NCBI GenBank assembly: GCA_045126975.1
Contig: JBGVPL010000042.1
Location: 1-64,000, forward strand
Origin: Aphodosoma sp045126975
GTDB lineage: Bacteria; Bacteroidota; Bacteroidia; Bacteroidales; Paludibacteraceae
DNA: 64,000 bases
Direction: 5' to 3'
Below are positions 41,464 through 50,679 of the stretch, in pieces (position 1 is the stretch's first letter; the number at the start of each line of letters is the position of its first letter). The notes under the pieces were generated by a model. It was not told the origin of the DNA. It was given only the letters and a program-made list of their open reading frames with translations, and ran no database searches. The position numbers were made by a program, and so were the translations under genes.

Positions 41464-43206
41464 CTATAATTTATAATTAAATCCCAGCGAAATCAACTCA
41501 TAAAACTGCATTTTTGGTTTGCCTCCATCAGCAGGCAATGTTGTTGAATCATATCTCGGATAAAGACTAACCTTCGCCGACAAGAACCTATTTATCTTGA
41601 AATTACCTATCACCTCACACCCCACTTCAACACCCTTAATCTTACCAACATAGTTGCCGAAGAACGAAAAATGCACCTCCATACCAATCGACTCATTAAA
41701 ATCATAATCGAAATCGGTCCTTATCAACGCACCTAACTGATTCGATTGTCGCGTACCATCCGTAATACCTACCTGATATGCAATATTTTCCTCTGGCAAT
41801 ACCCCCTCTTTATAACTCATATCCGCCACATAAACCAACTTATACGACAATGGCGACACGAACACTGACACATAATTCTTCCACTTATAATCCATACCCA
41901 ACGACAAACTCATACGAATAGGAGAAAATGGCCCCGATGTACGAATATATGTATTTGATTTATAAGTATTAAACAACGAAGTCTGAAAATCCCACTCTGC
42001 TGTATAATAGAAATTTTTAAATGCCTTATAACCTAACTTCGAATTCAATCTGAGCAAATCTTCATTCACACGCAACCACCTGAGCGAATCACTCGCCATG
42101 CCATACAAACCCAACTTCCACTCTGCTTTATTATCCCATTGCAACCCTTTACGATTATCATAATTAAAATACCCCATTGCATACAACGTAGCCGCCATAT
42201 TACTCTCACCACCTTTATACCAGTTAGATGAAATATAGTTCTGCGACGCATGTACCTGAAATTTAGCTCCCTTATTCCACTTCGGCATCTCAGGTAAATC
42301 AACATTCAATTTCGATGTCTTATTCCTATTCAAACTATCAAGATTCAACAACAATTTATCTCGCTTATCATACTGAATACGCCCCACTTGCAATTCTGAA
42401 ATCGAAGGTAATTGACTCTTATGATATGCATACAACTCTGGCGCAGTAGCCCGCACATAATCTTTTGCATGCGTACGCACCTCTACTATCACACTATCAT
42501 CATCTGTCAAACTCACACTAACAGCCGACTTCGCCCCCAACACCCAATCTAAAAACATAGGATTCACGTTAGCTGAAAACTGTAGAGACGCAATATTTTG
42601 CGTCTTAATTTGAGAAAGGGTTGAATCCACCTCAACCAATAGAGAATCTGGAGAGTTAAAAGTTGAAAGTTGATAATTGAGAGTTAAGAGTTGAAAATTA
42701 TCAACCTCATCCGCTTTCACTTGCGGACGCTCGAACCGAGCGTCCCTACAAACAGAGGAAGAATATAACGTAACCGTTGAATCAGTGAGATTATACATAA
42801 CCGACGAATCCGAACTTTCACTCCTAACTCCTAACTCCTCACTCCTAACTTTAAAACTCTTCATTACACTCATTATCAGCGCATTCTTTTCTCGTTCTCG
42901 AGCCTCCTCTCCCTCTTTCGACAAACTCACAAAATCTTTTTTCTTAATTGTATCTTGCACAACTTCCACCAACAAACTATCATCTGTTATCTGTAAACTA
43001 CTATCGGTAATCTGTGCATACTTCTCCAGCCATGCTTCAAATTCAGCATCCGCCAACTCCACTGTATCCAAAAACTCTATGGAATCTATTTTATCTATAG
43101 AGTCTATTACATCCACACTATCCAACACAACAACTTGAGACGCAATCCATTGCGCCCCAATCAAAAACAAAAATATGAATAATATATATTTATTCCTCAA
43201 CATCAT
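41464..43206 (-). CDS. DUF3078-family outer-membrane protein with many repeat insertions
   Basis: 580 residues from MMLRNKYILFIFLFLIGAQW, a signal peptide; the start at 43206 (or the next Met, 43203) fits it better than an ATG at 43227. The gene overlaps the end of hflX by 17 bases. The C-terminal 290 residues are a beta-barrel with the DUF3078 hallmark SSNWYKGGESNMAATLYAMG and a final strand SLGFNYKL. The N-terminal 290 residues are low-complexity and largely repeat-derived: 43137-43158, 42816-42851, 42725-42745, 42651-42698 and 42585-42606 are all known repeat types. Predicted outer-membrane barrel with a disordered periplasmic part. Function unknown. Confidence 0.8.
   Translation of the reverse strand: MMLRNKYILFIFLFLIGAQWIASQVVVLDSVDVIDSIDKIDSIEFLDTVELADAEFEAWLEKYAQITDSSLQITDDSLLVEVVQDTIKKKDFVSLSKEGEEAREREKNALIMSVMKSFKVRSEELGVRSESSDSSVMYNLTDSTVTLYSSSVCRDARFERPQVKADEVDNFQLLTLNYQLSTFNSPDSLLVEVDSTLSQIKTQNIASLQFSANVNPMFLDWVLGAKSAVSVSLTDDDSVIVEVRTHAKDYVRATAPELYAYHKSQLPSISELQVGRIQYDKRDKLLLNLDSLNRNKTSKLNVDLPEMPKWNKGAKFQVHASQNYISSNWYKGGESNMAATLYAMGYFNYDNRKGLQWDNKAEWKLGLYGMASDSLRWLRVNEDLLRLNSKLGYKAFKNFYYTAEWDFQTSLFNTYKSNTYIRTSGPFSPIRMSLSLGMDYKWKNYVSVFVSPLSYKLVYVADMSYKEGVLPEENIAYQVGITDGTRQSNQLGALIRTDFDYDFNESIGMEVHFSFFGNYVGKIKGVEVGCEVIGNFKINRFLSAKVSLYPRYDSTTLPADGGKPKMQFYELISLGFNYKL
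42585..42606. repeat. GAGACGC palindrome in the DUF3078 gene
   Basis: GAGACGCAATA/TTTTGCGTCTT, a degenerate copy read as TQNIAS. Confidence 0.85.
42651..42851. repeat. Cluster of repeats in the DUF3078 gene
   Basis: GAGAGTT-type heptamers at 42651-42698, a perfect GGACGCTCG/CGAGCGTCC palindrome at 42725-42745 followed by CTAC, and ACTCCTA heptamers at 42816-42851. Confidence 0.85.
43137..43158. repeat. Degenerate GAGACGC palindrome in the DUF3078 signal peptide
   Basis: GAGACGCAATC/CATTGCGCCCC. Read as AQWIAS at the signal-peptide cleavage region. Confidence 0.7.
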
Positions 43207-44416
43207 ATTTTTGGAACAAGAAATCATTATAAGGGAATCTCTTAATATGAATTTCCTTCACTCGTTCATACAATAATGCCTTCAATTCATCAATATTCTC
43301 TTTTTGACGTGCTGAAACAAATACACAATCTGCTCCCATATTAGCCATCCAGGTCTTTTTAAGGTCATCAAGACTGTAATTCTCACGCTTCATTGGCGAC
43401 AAATCATCTTCATCTTTAGGTACATAGGTGAAGGCATCTATCTTATTAAATACTAAAATAGTAGGTTTCTTCTCTTTACATACATCAAGCAATGTCTTAT
43501 TCACCACCTCATAATGTTCCTCAAAATTTGGGTGCGAAATATCTAAGATATGCACCAACAAATCTGCCTCACGCACCTCGTCCAACGTACTCTTAAACGA
43601 CTCTATCAAGTGGTGTGGCAACTTACGAATAAACCCTACTGTATCGGTCATCAAGAAAGGCAAATTATCTATAATCACCTTACGCACAGTAGTATCCAAC
43701 GTAGCAAACAACTTATTCTCTGCAAAAACATCACTCTTTGACAATAAGTTCATCATAGTAGATTTGCCCACATTAGTATAACCCACCAATGCCACACGCA
43801 CCATTTTACCACGATTTTGACGTTGAGTAGTCATCTGTTTATCAATTGCCACAAGATGTTTTTTCAACAACGATATTTTATCGAGGATTATACGACGGTC
43901 GGTCTCTATCTGCGTTTCACCCGGACCACGCATACCAATACCACCTCGTTGACGCTCCAAGTGAGTCCACATACGAGTCAATCGTGGCAAAAGATATTGA
44001 TATTGAGCCAATTCAACCTGAGTTTTTGCGTATGCCGTTTGTGCTCGTTTTGCAAATATATCAAGAATCAAATTCGTACGGTCCAATATCTTTATCTGCA
44101 ATTCGCGCTCAATATTACGCAATTGCACAGGCGAGAGTTCGTCATCAAAAATCACCATACCTACAGGCTCTTCGCTCTCCTCACGTTCTTTAATAAAATC
44201 ACGTATCTCAGCCAATTTACCCTCTCCCACAAACGTACGCGAGTTAGGATAATCCATCTTCTGAAAGAAAGTTTTCACCACATGCGCTCCCGCTGTGTCA
44301 GCCAAAAAAGCCAACTCATCAATATACTCACGTGCCTTTGCCTCCTTCTGTTGTGGTGTAATCAAGCCCACCAACACTGCATTCTCACAATAAATTTCTG
44401 TTACTTCTATTGCCAT
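43190..44416 (-). CDS. hflX: GTPase HflX
   Basis: Ribosome-associated GTPase that splits stalled ribosomes under stress. 408 residues. N-terminal HflX domain (FLADTAGAHVVKTFFQKMDY, RTFVGEGKLAEIRDF, VIFDDELSPVQLRNIE, RIILDKISLLKKHL). G domain with G1 GYTNVGKSTMMN, G3 DTVGFIRKLPHHLIESFKST, G4 NKID. Normal length. Divergence from family: none seen. Overlaps the DUF3078 start, so the two are probably co-transcribed. Confidence 0.96.
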   Translation of the reverse strand: MAIEVTEIYCENAVLVGLITPQQKEAKAREYIDELAFLADTAGAHVVKTFFQKMDYPNSRTFVGEGKLAEIRDFIKEREESEEPVGMVIFDDELSPVQLRNIERELQIKILDRTNLILDIFAKRAQTAYAKTQVELAQYQYLLPRLTRMWTHLERQRGGIGMRGPGETQIETDRRIILDKISLLKKHLVAIDKQMTTQRQNRGKMVRVALVGYTNVGKSTMMNLLSKSDVFAENKLFATLDTTVRKVIIDNLPFLMTDTVGFIRKLPHHLIESFKSTLDEVREADLLVHILDISHPNFEEHYEVVNKTLLDVCKEKKPTILVFNKIDAFTYVPKDEDDLSPMKRENYSLDDLKKTWMANMGADCVFVSARQKENIDELKALLYERVKEIHIKRFPYNDFLFQKYDVEE

Positions 44417-44545
44417 ATATTAGACTATTAGTAGCTAGTAGCGAGATATGAGACTTACTCGCTTCGCTCGTTTTATTTTTTTATATTTCAATAATAAATA
44501 GTGAATAACAAATTTTGCTCATTTACTTTGTTTGATCCGAATGGC

Positions 44546-44578
44546 TCTCGCTACTCGTTACTCATTACTTGTTACTTT
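44546..44578. repeat. 7-bp tandem repeat covering the recF stop codon
   Basis: Units AGTAACA, AGTAATG, AGTAACG, AGTAGCG on the minus strand. The last RecF residues (VTSNE) and the stop codon are made of the repeat. Confidence 0.85.
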
Positions 44579-45655
44579 TCCATCCTCTACATTAAATATC
44601 TTCACTTCACTATCAACCTGTGTCATCAATTGGTCGGTATGATTGCGATTTGTGTCCGTAATAAACACCTGTCCAAACTCATCCGACGCCACCAAATCCA
44701 CAATATTTTTCACGCGTTGTGCATCCAATCTATCAAAAATATCATCCAACAATAGCAATGGCGACACCTGCGTAACTCGTTTCAAATAAACATATTGTGC
44801 CAATTTCAACGCCACAAGATAAGTCTTATTCTGCCCTTGCGAACCTGTGCGTTTTATCGGATACCCATCAAGCAACATCTCTAAATCATCTTTATGCGAC
44901 CCACGAGTTGTATAACCAATTGCATGGTCACGCACACGACATTCAGCCAACAGCGGAGCCAAATCGCCCTGCTCAGAATGCGATTTATAAATCAATGCCA
45001 CCTTCTCACATTCTCCTGCAATCGCACAATAAAAACGCTCAAACACAGGCGTAAACCCTTCTATAAACTCTTTGCGCCTTGAATAAATATACTCTGCCTC
45101 CGCAGCCATCTGCATTTCATAAATCTCCAACATCGCCCCATCTGGCATATCATCCTGTTTCAACAACGCATTTCGGCTCTGCAATGCCTGATTATATCGC
45201 ATCAACGCAATCAAGTAAGGCTTGTCGTACTGCGAAATCACCATATCCATAAACCGACGTCGCTCATCACTGCCATCATCAATTAAATATTGGTCCGATG
45301 GCGAAATCAACACTGCAGGTATCAACCCAATATGGTCTGCCATTCGCTGATAATCTTTCTTATTGCGCTTAAATTGCTTCTTTACTCTACGCTTCACCGC
45401 TGCCGAAATCACCTCATCTTGCCCTGCCAATTCATACTCCCCTTGAAGCATAAAAAACTCCTCATCGTGATGTATCAACTGCGAATCCACAGCATTCAGA
45501 TGACTTTTCGTAAACGAAAGATAATATATCGCATCCAACACATTGGTTTTGCCCATACCATTCGACCCCAAAAAACAATTGAATTTTGGAGACAACCACA
45601 AATCGCATTCACGCAAATTGCGATAGTTCAAACCTGTTAGATGCTTTAAATGCAT
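44558..45655 (-). CDS. recF: DNA replication/repair protein RecF
   Basis: SMC-like ATPase that helps RecO/RecR load RecA at gaps. 365 residues. Walker A NCFLGSNGMGKTNVLDAIYY, signature region RTGSQGQNKTYLVALKLAQY, and Walker B SPLLLLDDIFDRLDAQRV. The end is set by a 7-bp repeat (44546-44578). It starts inside the end of the DUF4954 gene (10-base overlap), so the two are co-transcribed. Confidence 0.95.
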   Translation of the reverse strand: MHLKHLTGLNYRNLRECDLWLSPKFNCFLGSNGMGKTNVLDAIYYLSFTKSHLNAVDSQLIHHDEEFFMLQGEYELAGQDEVISAAVKRRVKKQFKRNKKDYQRMADHIGLIPAVLISPSDQYLIDDGSDERRRFMDMVISQYDKPYLIALMRYNQALQSRNALLKQDDMPDGAMLEIYEMQMAAEAEYIYSRRKEFIEGFTPVFERFYCAIAGECEKVALIYKSHSEQGDLAPLLAECRVRDHAIGYTTRGSHKDDLEMLLDGYPIKRTGSQGQNKTYLVALKLAQYVYLKRVTQVSPLLLLDDIFDRLDAQRVKNIVDLVASDEFGQVFITDTNRNHTDQLMTQVDSEVKIFNVEDGKVTSNE

Positions 45656-47631
45656 ATATTTTTCAACAATTCTATTGTATCATTACCCAATTTGGTCTTA
45701 CGCTCAATATGTTGCAAACACTCTTTTACAAATGGATTTTCCTCAAAACTACCACGCACCGACTCAAAGTCTCTCATCTTCACCGACTCATCACCATCCA
45801 CGCCAAATCCGGTCTTAGAGTTAAGGTCAAACTCTTTTTTAGCATCACTATACAACAATCTGTCAAGCGCAACAACCGCCTTTTTCCATGCCTCAATCAA
45901 CGCCACCAAATCGTCTATCGTAACCTCATCTATCGTCTTACCCCAATACTCCAACAATTTATCGTATGCCCAAGTCCACTCATAATCGTAATAATTCTTA
46001 TGCATCATCGCAAATTGTTGTTCTATATCACTCAACGACAATTTACCAGCAACAACATTTTTCACCAAACCATCAATCTCACTTTGTGGGGCTATAAGTC
46101 CCGACACATCAAGCCACTCGCCTCCACCAATCGTATATGTTGGCACCAACCTGTCACGCAACTCTCTAATTGTTTTTATTGGTTCTTTTCCTATACGCGA
46201 AATAAGCGAGTTACCCAAAAATTTAGTTATTGCCAACTCATACAATTCTACTCCACGCACCAAACTCGAATTTTTTATTCTACAATTCTGATAAGAATAA
46301 ACCTCATTATTTGCTCCCGCTATTTGTTGTATTCCCTTGAGCAATGCTACTGCACGATACATTTTCTGTATCGTATAAGGACTCAATAAGTTAAAGTTTA
46401 TTTGGTCAATCTTCGCTGGGTCTTTACGGTTATCACGCTTAGGCCACTTCTGCGCATCACGCACCGTACCCACCGAACGCAAATTCACACCTGGCACCAA
46501 ATAACTCTCAGTTGCATTCTCTATCAAATACGAAAATGGCAATTCGCTTGTATCTGAATGTTTAGTATGACGACCCATTACCAATGTGAATGCGCCTATA
46601 CGCGCTGGCCATAATATATACGAATCACTCGTTGTCTTCGAACCACGCTCTGCCATACCCTGATGTATTGGCCCTAACTTATACATGTGGTTACTTTGGT
46701 TCGAACCTGAACCTGCATTCAAAAACGAATACATACCAGCAATTAACAAACTTGACTTATGATGCGACACTGTATATGGTCCGGCAAATATTGCTGTTGC
46801 CTCTCCATGAAATCCTTGACAATTCGAGAAAAACAACGAATCTAATGCTGAATAGTGTTTACCCATCACTGTGCCTTGCCCTACAAAACAACGACTTACC
46901 AATGTCGAATCCGTAATATCTACTCCCGAACACAATATAAAATCGTTACATTTCACTCCAGAGCCAATATGCACTGGTGCATGACAATTAGAATTTATCG
47001 AACCATTTTTCAATTTCGACACTCCCCCCAATGTAGCACAATCGCCAATACGCACATTCTTAATTGTACCACAATTCACAATACGCACATTATCCCCTAT
47101 CTTTCCAACCTCACTCTTCTGATTTTCAACATATTCATCTATCAAACGCTCTAATTCTGCAATCATCTCACGCTCATGACGATACAATGTCAATATATAC
47201 GCCAAATGTGCCGAAAGATTATCATAAATTGGCACCTCACGCCCTCCCGATTCATTCATCACAGGCACACGAACCCCATTACCAAATGTTGTCTCGCCAT
47301 CTACTACTACCAAATTAGTGTTTTCTATAAACACATCATTACCAATCTCATAGTTGGCTATATAGTTATGTACACGGTCAATATAACAATTATCACCAAT
47401 AGTTACATTATGCAAACGAGCATAGTACACTCCCGAATGTACTTCAAAACCACCCGGCTGAGTAAACACTCGCTCAAAACGACCCAATCTCACTCTACCC
47501 GAGAAAGCCACATTTTGCACATATTCAGGCACAAAATCCTCAACTACTTCAATCTTAGTCCAATCCACAGCCGTACAACCCTGTTTTATTAATTGTGTTT
47601 GTTCTTCAATCGTTAATTGCCTATATTTCAT
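45646..47631 (-). CDS. DUF4954 family protein (left-handed beta-helix)
   Basis: 661 residues, a Bacteroidetes-specific family of unknown function. The N-terminal 370 residues carry hexapeptide-type repeats (VTIGDNCYIDRVHNYIANYE, IGNDVFIENTN, VRIGDCATLGGVSKLKNGS, HIGSGVKCNDFILCSGVDI) of a left-handed beta-helix, as in sugar-nucleotide acyltransferases or UDPGP-linked proteins. The middle (QGFHGEATAIFAGPYTVSHH, SYILWPARIGAFTLVMGRH) is typical of DUF4954. The C-terminal 250 residues are helical. A role in sugar-nucleotide metabolism is only suggested by the fold. Confidence 0.9.
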   Translation of the reverse strand: MKYRQLTIEEQTQLIKQGCTAVDWTKIEVVEDFVPEYVQNVAFSGRVRLGRFERVFTQPGGFEVHSGVYYARLHNVTIGDNCYIDRVHNYIANYEIGNDVFIENTNLVVVDGETTFGNGVRVPVMNESGGREVPIYDNLSAHLAYILTLYRHEREMIAELERLIDEYVENQKSEVGKIGDNVRIVNCGTIKNVRIGDCATLGGVSKLKNGSINSNCHAPVHIGSGVKCNDFILCSGVDITDSTLVSRCFVGQGTVMGKHYSALDSLFFSNCQGFHGEATAIFAGPYTVSHHKSSLLIAGMYSFLNAGSGSNQSNHMYKLGPIHQGMAERGSKTTSDSYILWPARIGAFTLVMGRHTKHSDTSELPFSYLIENATESYLVPGVNLRSVGTVRDAQKWPKRDNRKDPAKIDQINFNLLSPYTIQKMYRAVALLKGIQQIAGANNEVYSYQNCRIKNSSLVRGVELYELAITKFLGNSLISRIGKEPIKTIRELRDRLVPTYTIGGGEWLDVSGLIAPQSEIDGLVKNVVAGKLSLSDIEQQFAMMHKNYYDYEWTWAYDKLLEYWGKTIDEVTIDDLVALIEAWKKAVVALDRLLYSDAKKEFDLNSKTGFGVDGDESVKMRDFESVRGSFEENPFVKECLQHIERKTKLGNDTIELLKNICI

Positions 47632-47693
47632 GAAAATTTATGAATAACTTATGATAATTTACGTTCAAAAAACATCTCTTACTGTCAAAAAAA

Positions 47694-49052
47694 TCAACCA
47701 CGAATCAATGCTATCACCTCTTCTACACTCAACAACTGCTGTTCGCCCGAAGCCATATTTTTCAACATCACTTTGCCTGCTTCAATTTCCGAATCTCCTA
47801 CAATTGCCACATACGGAATCTGATTATTATCAGCGTATGTCATCTGTTTTTTCATCTTCGCAATCTCAGGATAAATCTCTGCTGCAATACCTGCACGACG
47901 CACCTGACGTACTAACGGACGACAATAATCCAACCCTTTTTTATCGAATGCCAAGAATATCACTTGTGTACCAGCCATTGCCTCTTTTGGAAATTTATCG
48001 AGCATTGTCAATACATCATAAATACGGTCAGCTCCAAACGAGAAACCTACGCCCGACACGTCTGGCAAGCCAAATATACCTGTCAAATTATCATAACGAC
48101 CACCGCCCGAAATCGAACCCATTTCCACACCTAACGCCTTAACTTCCAATATCGCACCTGTATAATAGTTCAATCCACGAGCCAATGTCAAATCCAACTC
48201 TACGTTGCATTTTACATCACTTTCCGCCACATAACCGAGCACCTCTTCCAATTCATCAAGACCTTTTTGCGCTGTTGCACTATCAGCCAATACCTCACGC
48301 AATTTAGCCACTTTCTCCTCATTTGTTCCCTCAAGCAAAAGAATTGGTTTCAATTTCTCAACTGCCTCTGCAGGAATACCTTTCGCCATCATCTCCTCGT
48401 TCACTTTGTCAAGACCGATTTTGTCCATCTTGTCAATAGCCACTGTGATATCAATAATGCGGTCTGCCTCGCCAATCCACTCTGCAATACCAGCCAACAC
48501 TTTACGGTTATTCAATTTGATAACCACGTCAATGCCAAATTTTTGAAATGCTTGGTCAATCATCTCAATCATTTCAGCCTCATACACAAGCGAATCCGAG
48601 CCCACCACATCGGCATCGCATTGGAAGAACTCACGATAACGACCCTTTTGTGGACGATCAGCACGCCACACTGGTTGTATCTGGAAGCGTTTGAATGGGA
48701 ATGTTATCTCATCGCGATGTTGCACCACATAGCGCGCAAATGGCACAGTCAAATCGTAGCGCAAACCTTTTTCACTCACTTTGTTAGTAAGTTTAATACT
48801 GTTTTTTGCCAACAATTCTTCGTCTGTCAATTTCGCTGCCCAGTCGCCTGAGTTCAACACTTTAAACAACAATTTATCACCCTCTTCGCCATATTTACCC
48901 ATCAAAGTCGATAGGTTCTCCATCGATGGAGTCTCTATTTGTCTAAAACCATAATTAGCAAATACCGAACGAATTGTGTCAAAAATATAATTACGTTTCG
49001 CCATCTCTACAGGCGAAAAATCACGTGTACCCTTAGGAACTGAAGGTTTCAT
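47694..49052 (-). CDS. hisS: Histidyl-tRNA synthetase
   Basis: Charges tRNA-His. 452 residues. Class II motif 2 RFQIQPVWRADRPQKGRYRE followed by FFQCDADVVG, HisA loop LARGLNYYTGAILEVKALG, and motif 3 VSGVGFSFGADRIYDVL. The C-terminal anticodon-binding domain is present (AGTQVIFLAFDKKGLDYCRP). Normal length, no repeat insertions seen. The N-terminal start MKPSVPKGTRDFSPVEMAKR fits the family. Confidence 0.97.
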   Translation of the reverse strand: MKPSVPKGTRDFSPVEMAKRNYIFDTIRSVFANYGFRQIETPSMENLSTLMGKYGEEGDKLLFKVLNSGDWAAKLTDEELLAKNSIKLTNKVSEKGLRYDLTVPFARYVVQHRDEITFPFKRFQIQPVWRADRPQKGRYREFFQCDADVVGSDSLVYEAEMIEMIDQAFQKFGIDVVIKLNNRKVLAGIAEWIGEADRIIDITVAIDKMDKIGLDKVNEEMMAKGIPAEAVEKLKPILLLEGTNEEKVAKLREVLADSATAQKGLDELEEVLGYVAESDVKCNVELDLTLARGLNYYTGAILEVKALGVEMGSISGGGRYDNLTGIFGLPDVSGVGFSFGADRIYDVLTMLDKFPKEAMAGTQVIFLAFDKKGLDYCRPLVRQVRRAGIAAEIYPEIAKMKKQMTYADNNQIPYVAIVGDSEIEAGKVMLKNMASGEQQLLSVEEVIALIRG

Positions 49053-49139
49053 ATCAATTATTAATGATTAGTTATTAGTTATCAATTTATTAGTTCTATT
49101 TAATCAACGTCAAATTCCGAATGATATCCATGTCATCCG

Positions 49140-49220
49140 TAGAGCGATTTTGACGTAGTCAAAGAGCGAATCAAAAGGAAATGATAAAAATATCCAAATA
49201 ATCTGTGTTATCTGTGGGAT
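49140..49220. repeat. Intergenic repeat shared with 29424-29640
   Basis: AGAGCGATTTTGACGTAGTC and AAAGAGCGAAT, then CTGTGTTATCTGTGGGATAT. The same two blocks in the same order occur in the gap after the 27949 lipoprotein gene. Confidence 0.7.
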
Positions 49221-49257
49221 ATTAAATAAAATTTCCGTGCTATCCGTATGAGATAAA

Positions 49258-50679
49258 TCATTCTGTATGCGAAAATTCTGAATTGTGAATTATTACAGTT
49301 GCTCCAACATGCGATGCCACATACAATCCCGCAGCCTTTGATGCCTCCTCATTCATCTCAAAAAACTCATCCAAAGCCTTAGCACACTCCTCATAATCCC
49401 CTATCGACCTCGCTGCTCCACACTCTATCAACTCACATGCCTCTTTGAATTTCTTATAATTCGGACCAAACACCACCGGCATTCCCCATGCCGCAGCTTC
49501 AAGTGTATTGTGTATTCCCACACCAAATCCACCACCTATATATGCCACTTGCCCATACTGATACACACTCGACAACACCCCTATCGTATTCACCACCAAA
49601 CAATCTACATCACCTAAATCAGAATGACGCACAATATTCCTCCCCTGTTTTAGGGGAGGTGTCCGAAGGACGGAGGGGTTCAATTCCTCTAAGTTAGATT
49701 GAGAGTGTATATTATCCGATAATTGTGCATTGGTATATAACATCCATTTGCATGTCAACTTCTCCGTCAACTCTTTTATGCGTTCTTCGTGCACCTCGTG
49801 CGGAGCAATAATCATCTTCATCTTACCTGCTCGCTCGTTTATATATCGCGCCAACAACTCCTCGTCTGGTCCCCATGAACTACCCACCACCAACACATTG
49901 AATTGAGAGTTGAGAGTTGAGAACCGAAGGTCTTTGAACCTTTGGCGATAAAATTGAGAGTTATCTTCTCCATTCCTAATTCCTAATTCCTCATTCCTCA
50001 TTCCAACAAATGCCTCCACCACGTCCAACTTCTTGGCCATCGACACAACATCCGCCACTCTATCAAATCGGGTATCTCCTGCCACTACCACATTCTCCAC
50101 ACCTATCCCCTTCAACAACTCCTTCGACTCCTCATTCTGCACAAACAACATCTTGAACGCCTTCAACCCTTCACGAAATATTCCGCCATACCACCTGAAA
50201 AACACCTGTCCCGGTCTGAATATTGCCGAAATTATATAGGTATCAACATCCCTACTACGCAACTCTCTCAAATAATTCAACCAAAACTCATATTTCACAA
50301 ACACCACCTTCTCTGGCTTCACCAACTCCACAAATCTACGAGCATTTTTCGCCGTATCCAATGGCAAATACGCAATCACATCCGCACCACCATAATTCTT
50401 CCTTACCTCATACCCCGATGGCGAAAAAAATGTCAACAGTATCTTATACTCAGGATTCTCTCTTCGTATCTTCTCAATCAACGGACGCCCCTGCTCAAAC
50501 TCCCCCAACGACGCAGCATGCACCCACACCACTCTATCTCCGTCCGCCAATCCAGCCTCAATCTTCGCATACGCCTCCCTCTCGCCCTGCCACATCAATC
50601 TAACCTTACGATTAAACAATGCCGCAACACGAACCCCCAACGCATAAAACCAAATTGCTATATTATACAAACTTCTCAT
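49258..50679 (-). CDS. waaA: 3-deoxy-D-manno-octulosonic acid (Kdo) transferase WaaA
   Basis: Adds Kdo to lipid A precursor at the inner membrane. 473 residues versus about 410-430 usual. N-terminal anchor (MRSLYNIAIWFYALGVRVAA), then VWVHAASLGEFEQGRPLIEK (catalytic Glu region), LLTFFSPSGYEVRKNYGGAD, NVLVVGSSWGPDEELLARYI, and acceptor/donor motif GGGFGVGIHNTLEAAAWGMP. The extra length is explained by three repeat blocks: heptamers 49968-50006 (EELGIRNEELGI-like), the 51-bp element at 49912-49962 (YRQRFKDLRFSTLNSQ), and CCCC double hairpin 49639-49680 (LNPSVLRTPPLKQGRN). All stay in frame. Two candidate -7 boxes lie upstream. Confidence 0.93.
   Translation of the reverse strand: MRSLYNIAIWFYALGVRVAALFNRKVRLMWQGEREAYAKIEAGLADGDRVVWVHAASLGEFEQGRPLIEKIRRENPEYKILLTFFSPSGYEVRKNYGGADVIAYLPLDTAKNARRFVELVKPEKVVFVKYEFWLNYLRELRSRDVDTYIISAIFRPGQVFFRWYGGIFREGLKAFKMLFVQNEESKELLKGIGVENVVVAGDTRFDRVADVVSMAKKLDVVEAFVGMRNEELGIRNGEDNSQFYRQRFKDLRFSTLNSQFNVLVVGSSWGPDEELLARYINERAGKMKMIIAPHEVHEERIKELTEKLTCKWMLYTNAQLSDNIHSQSNLEELNPSVLRTPPLKQGRNIVRHSDLGDVDCLVVNTIGVLSSVYQYGQVAYIGGGFGVGIHNTLEAAAWGMPVVFGPNYKKFKEACELIECGAARSIGDYEECAKALDEFFEMNEEASKAAGLYVASHVGATVIIHNSEFSHTE
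49639..49680. repeat. CCCC double-hairpin repeat, copy 6, inside waaA
   Basis: CTCCCCTGTTTTAGGGGAG, TGTCCGAAGGACGGAGGGG. The only copy of this family that lies within a coding region; it encodes LNPSVLRTPPLKQ. Confidence 0.9.
49912..50006. repeat. 51-bp element plus heptamers inside waaA
   Basis: 49912-49962 matches 3031-3081 at 48 of 51 positions. 49968-50006 holds ATTCCTA/ATTCCTC heptamers. Confidence 0.9.
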
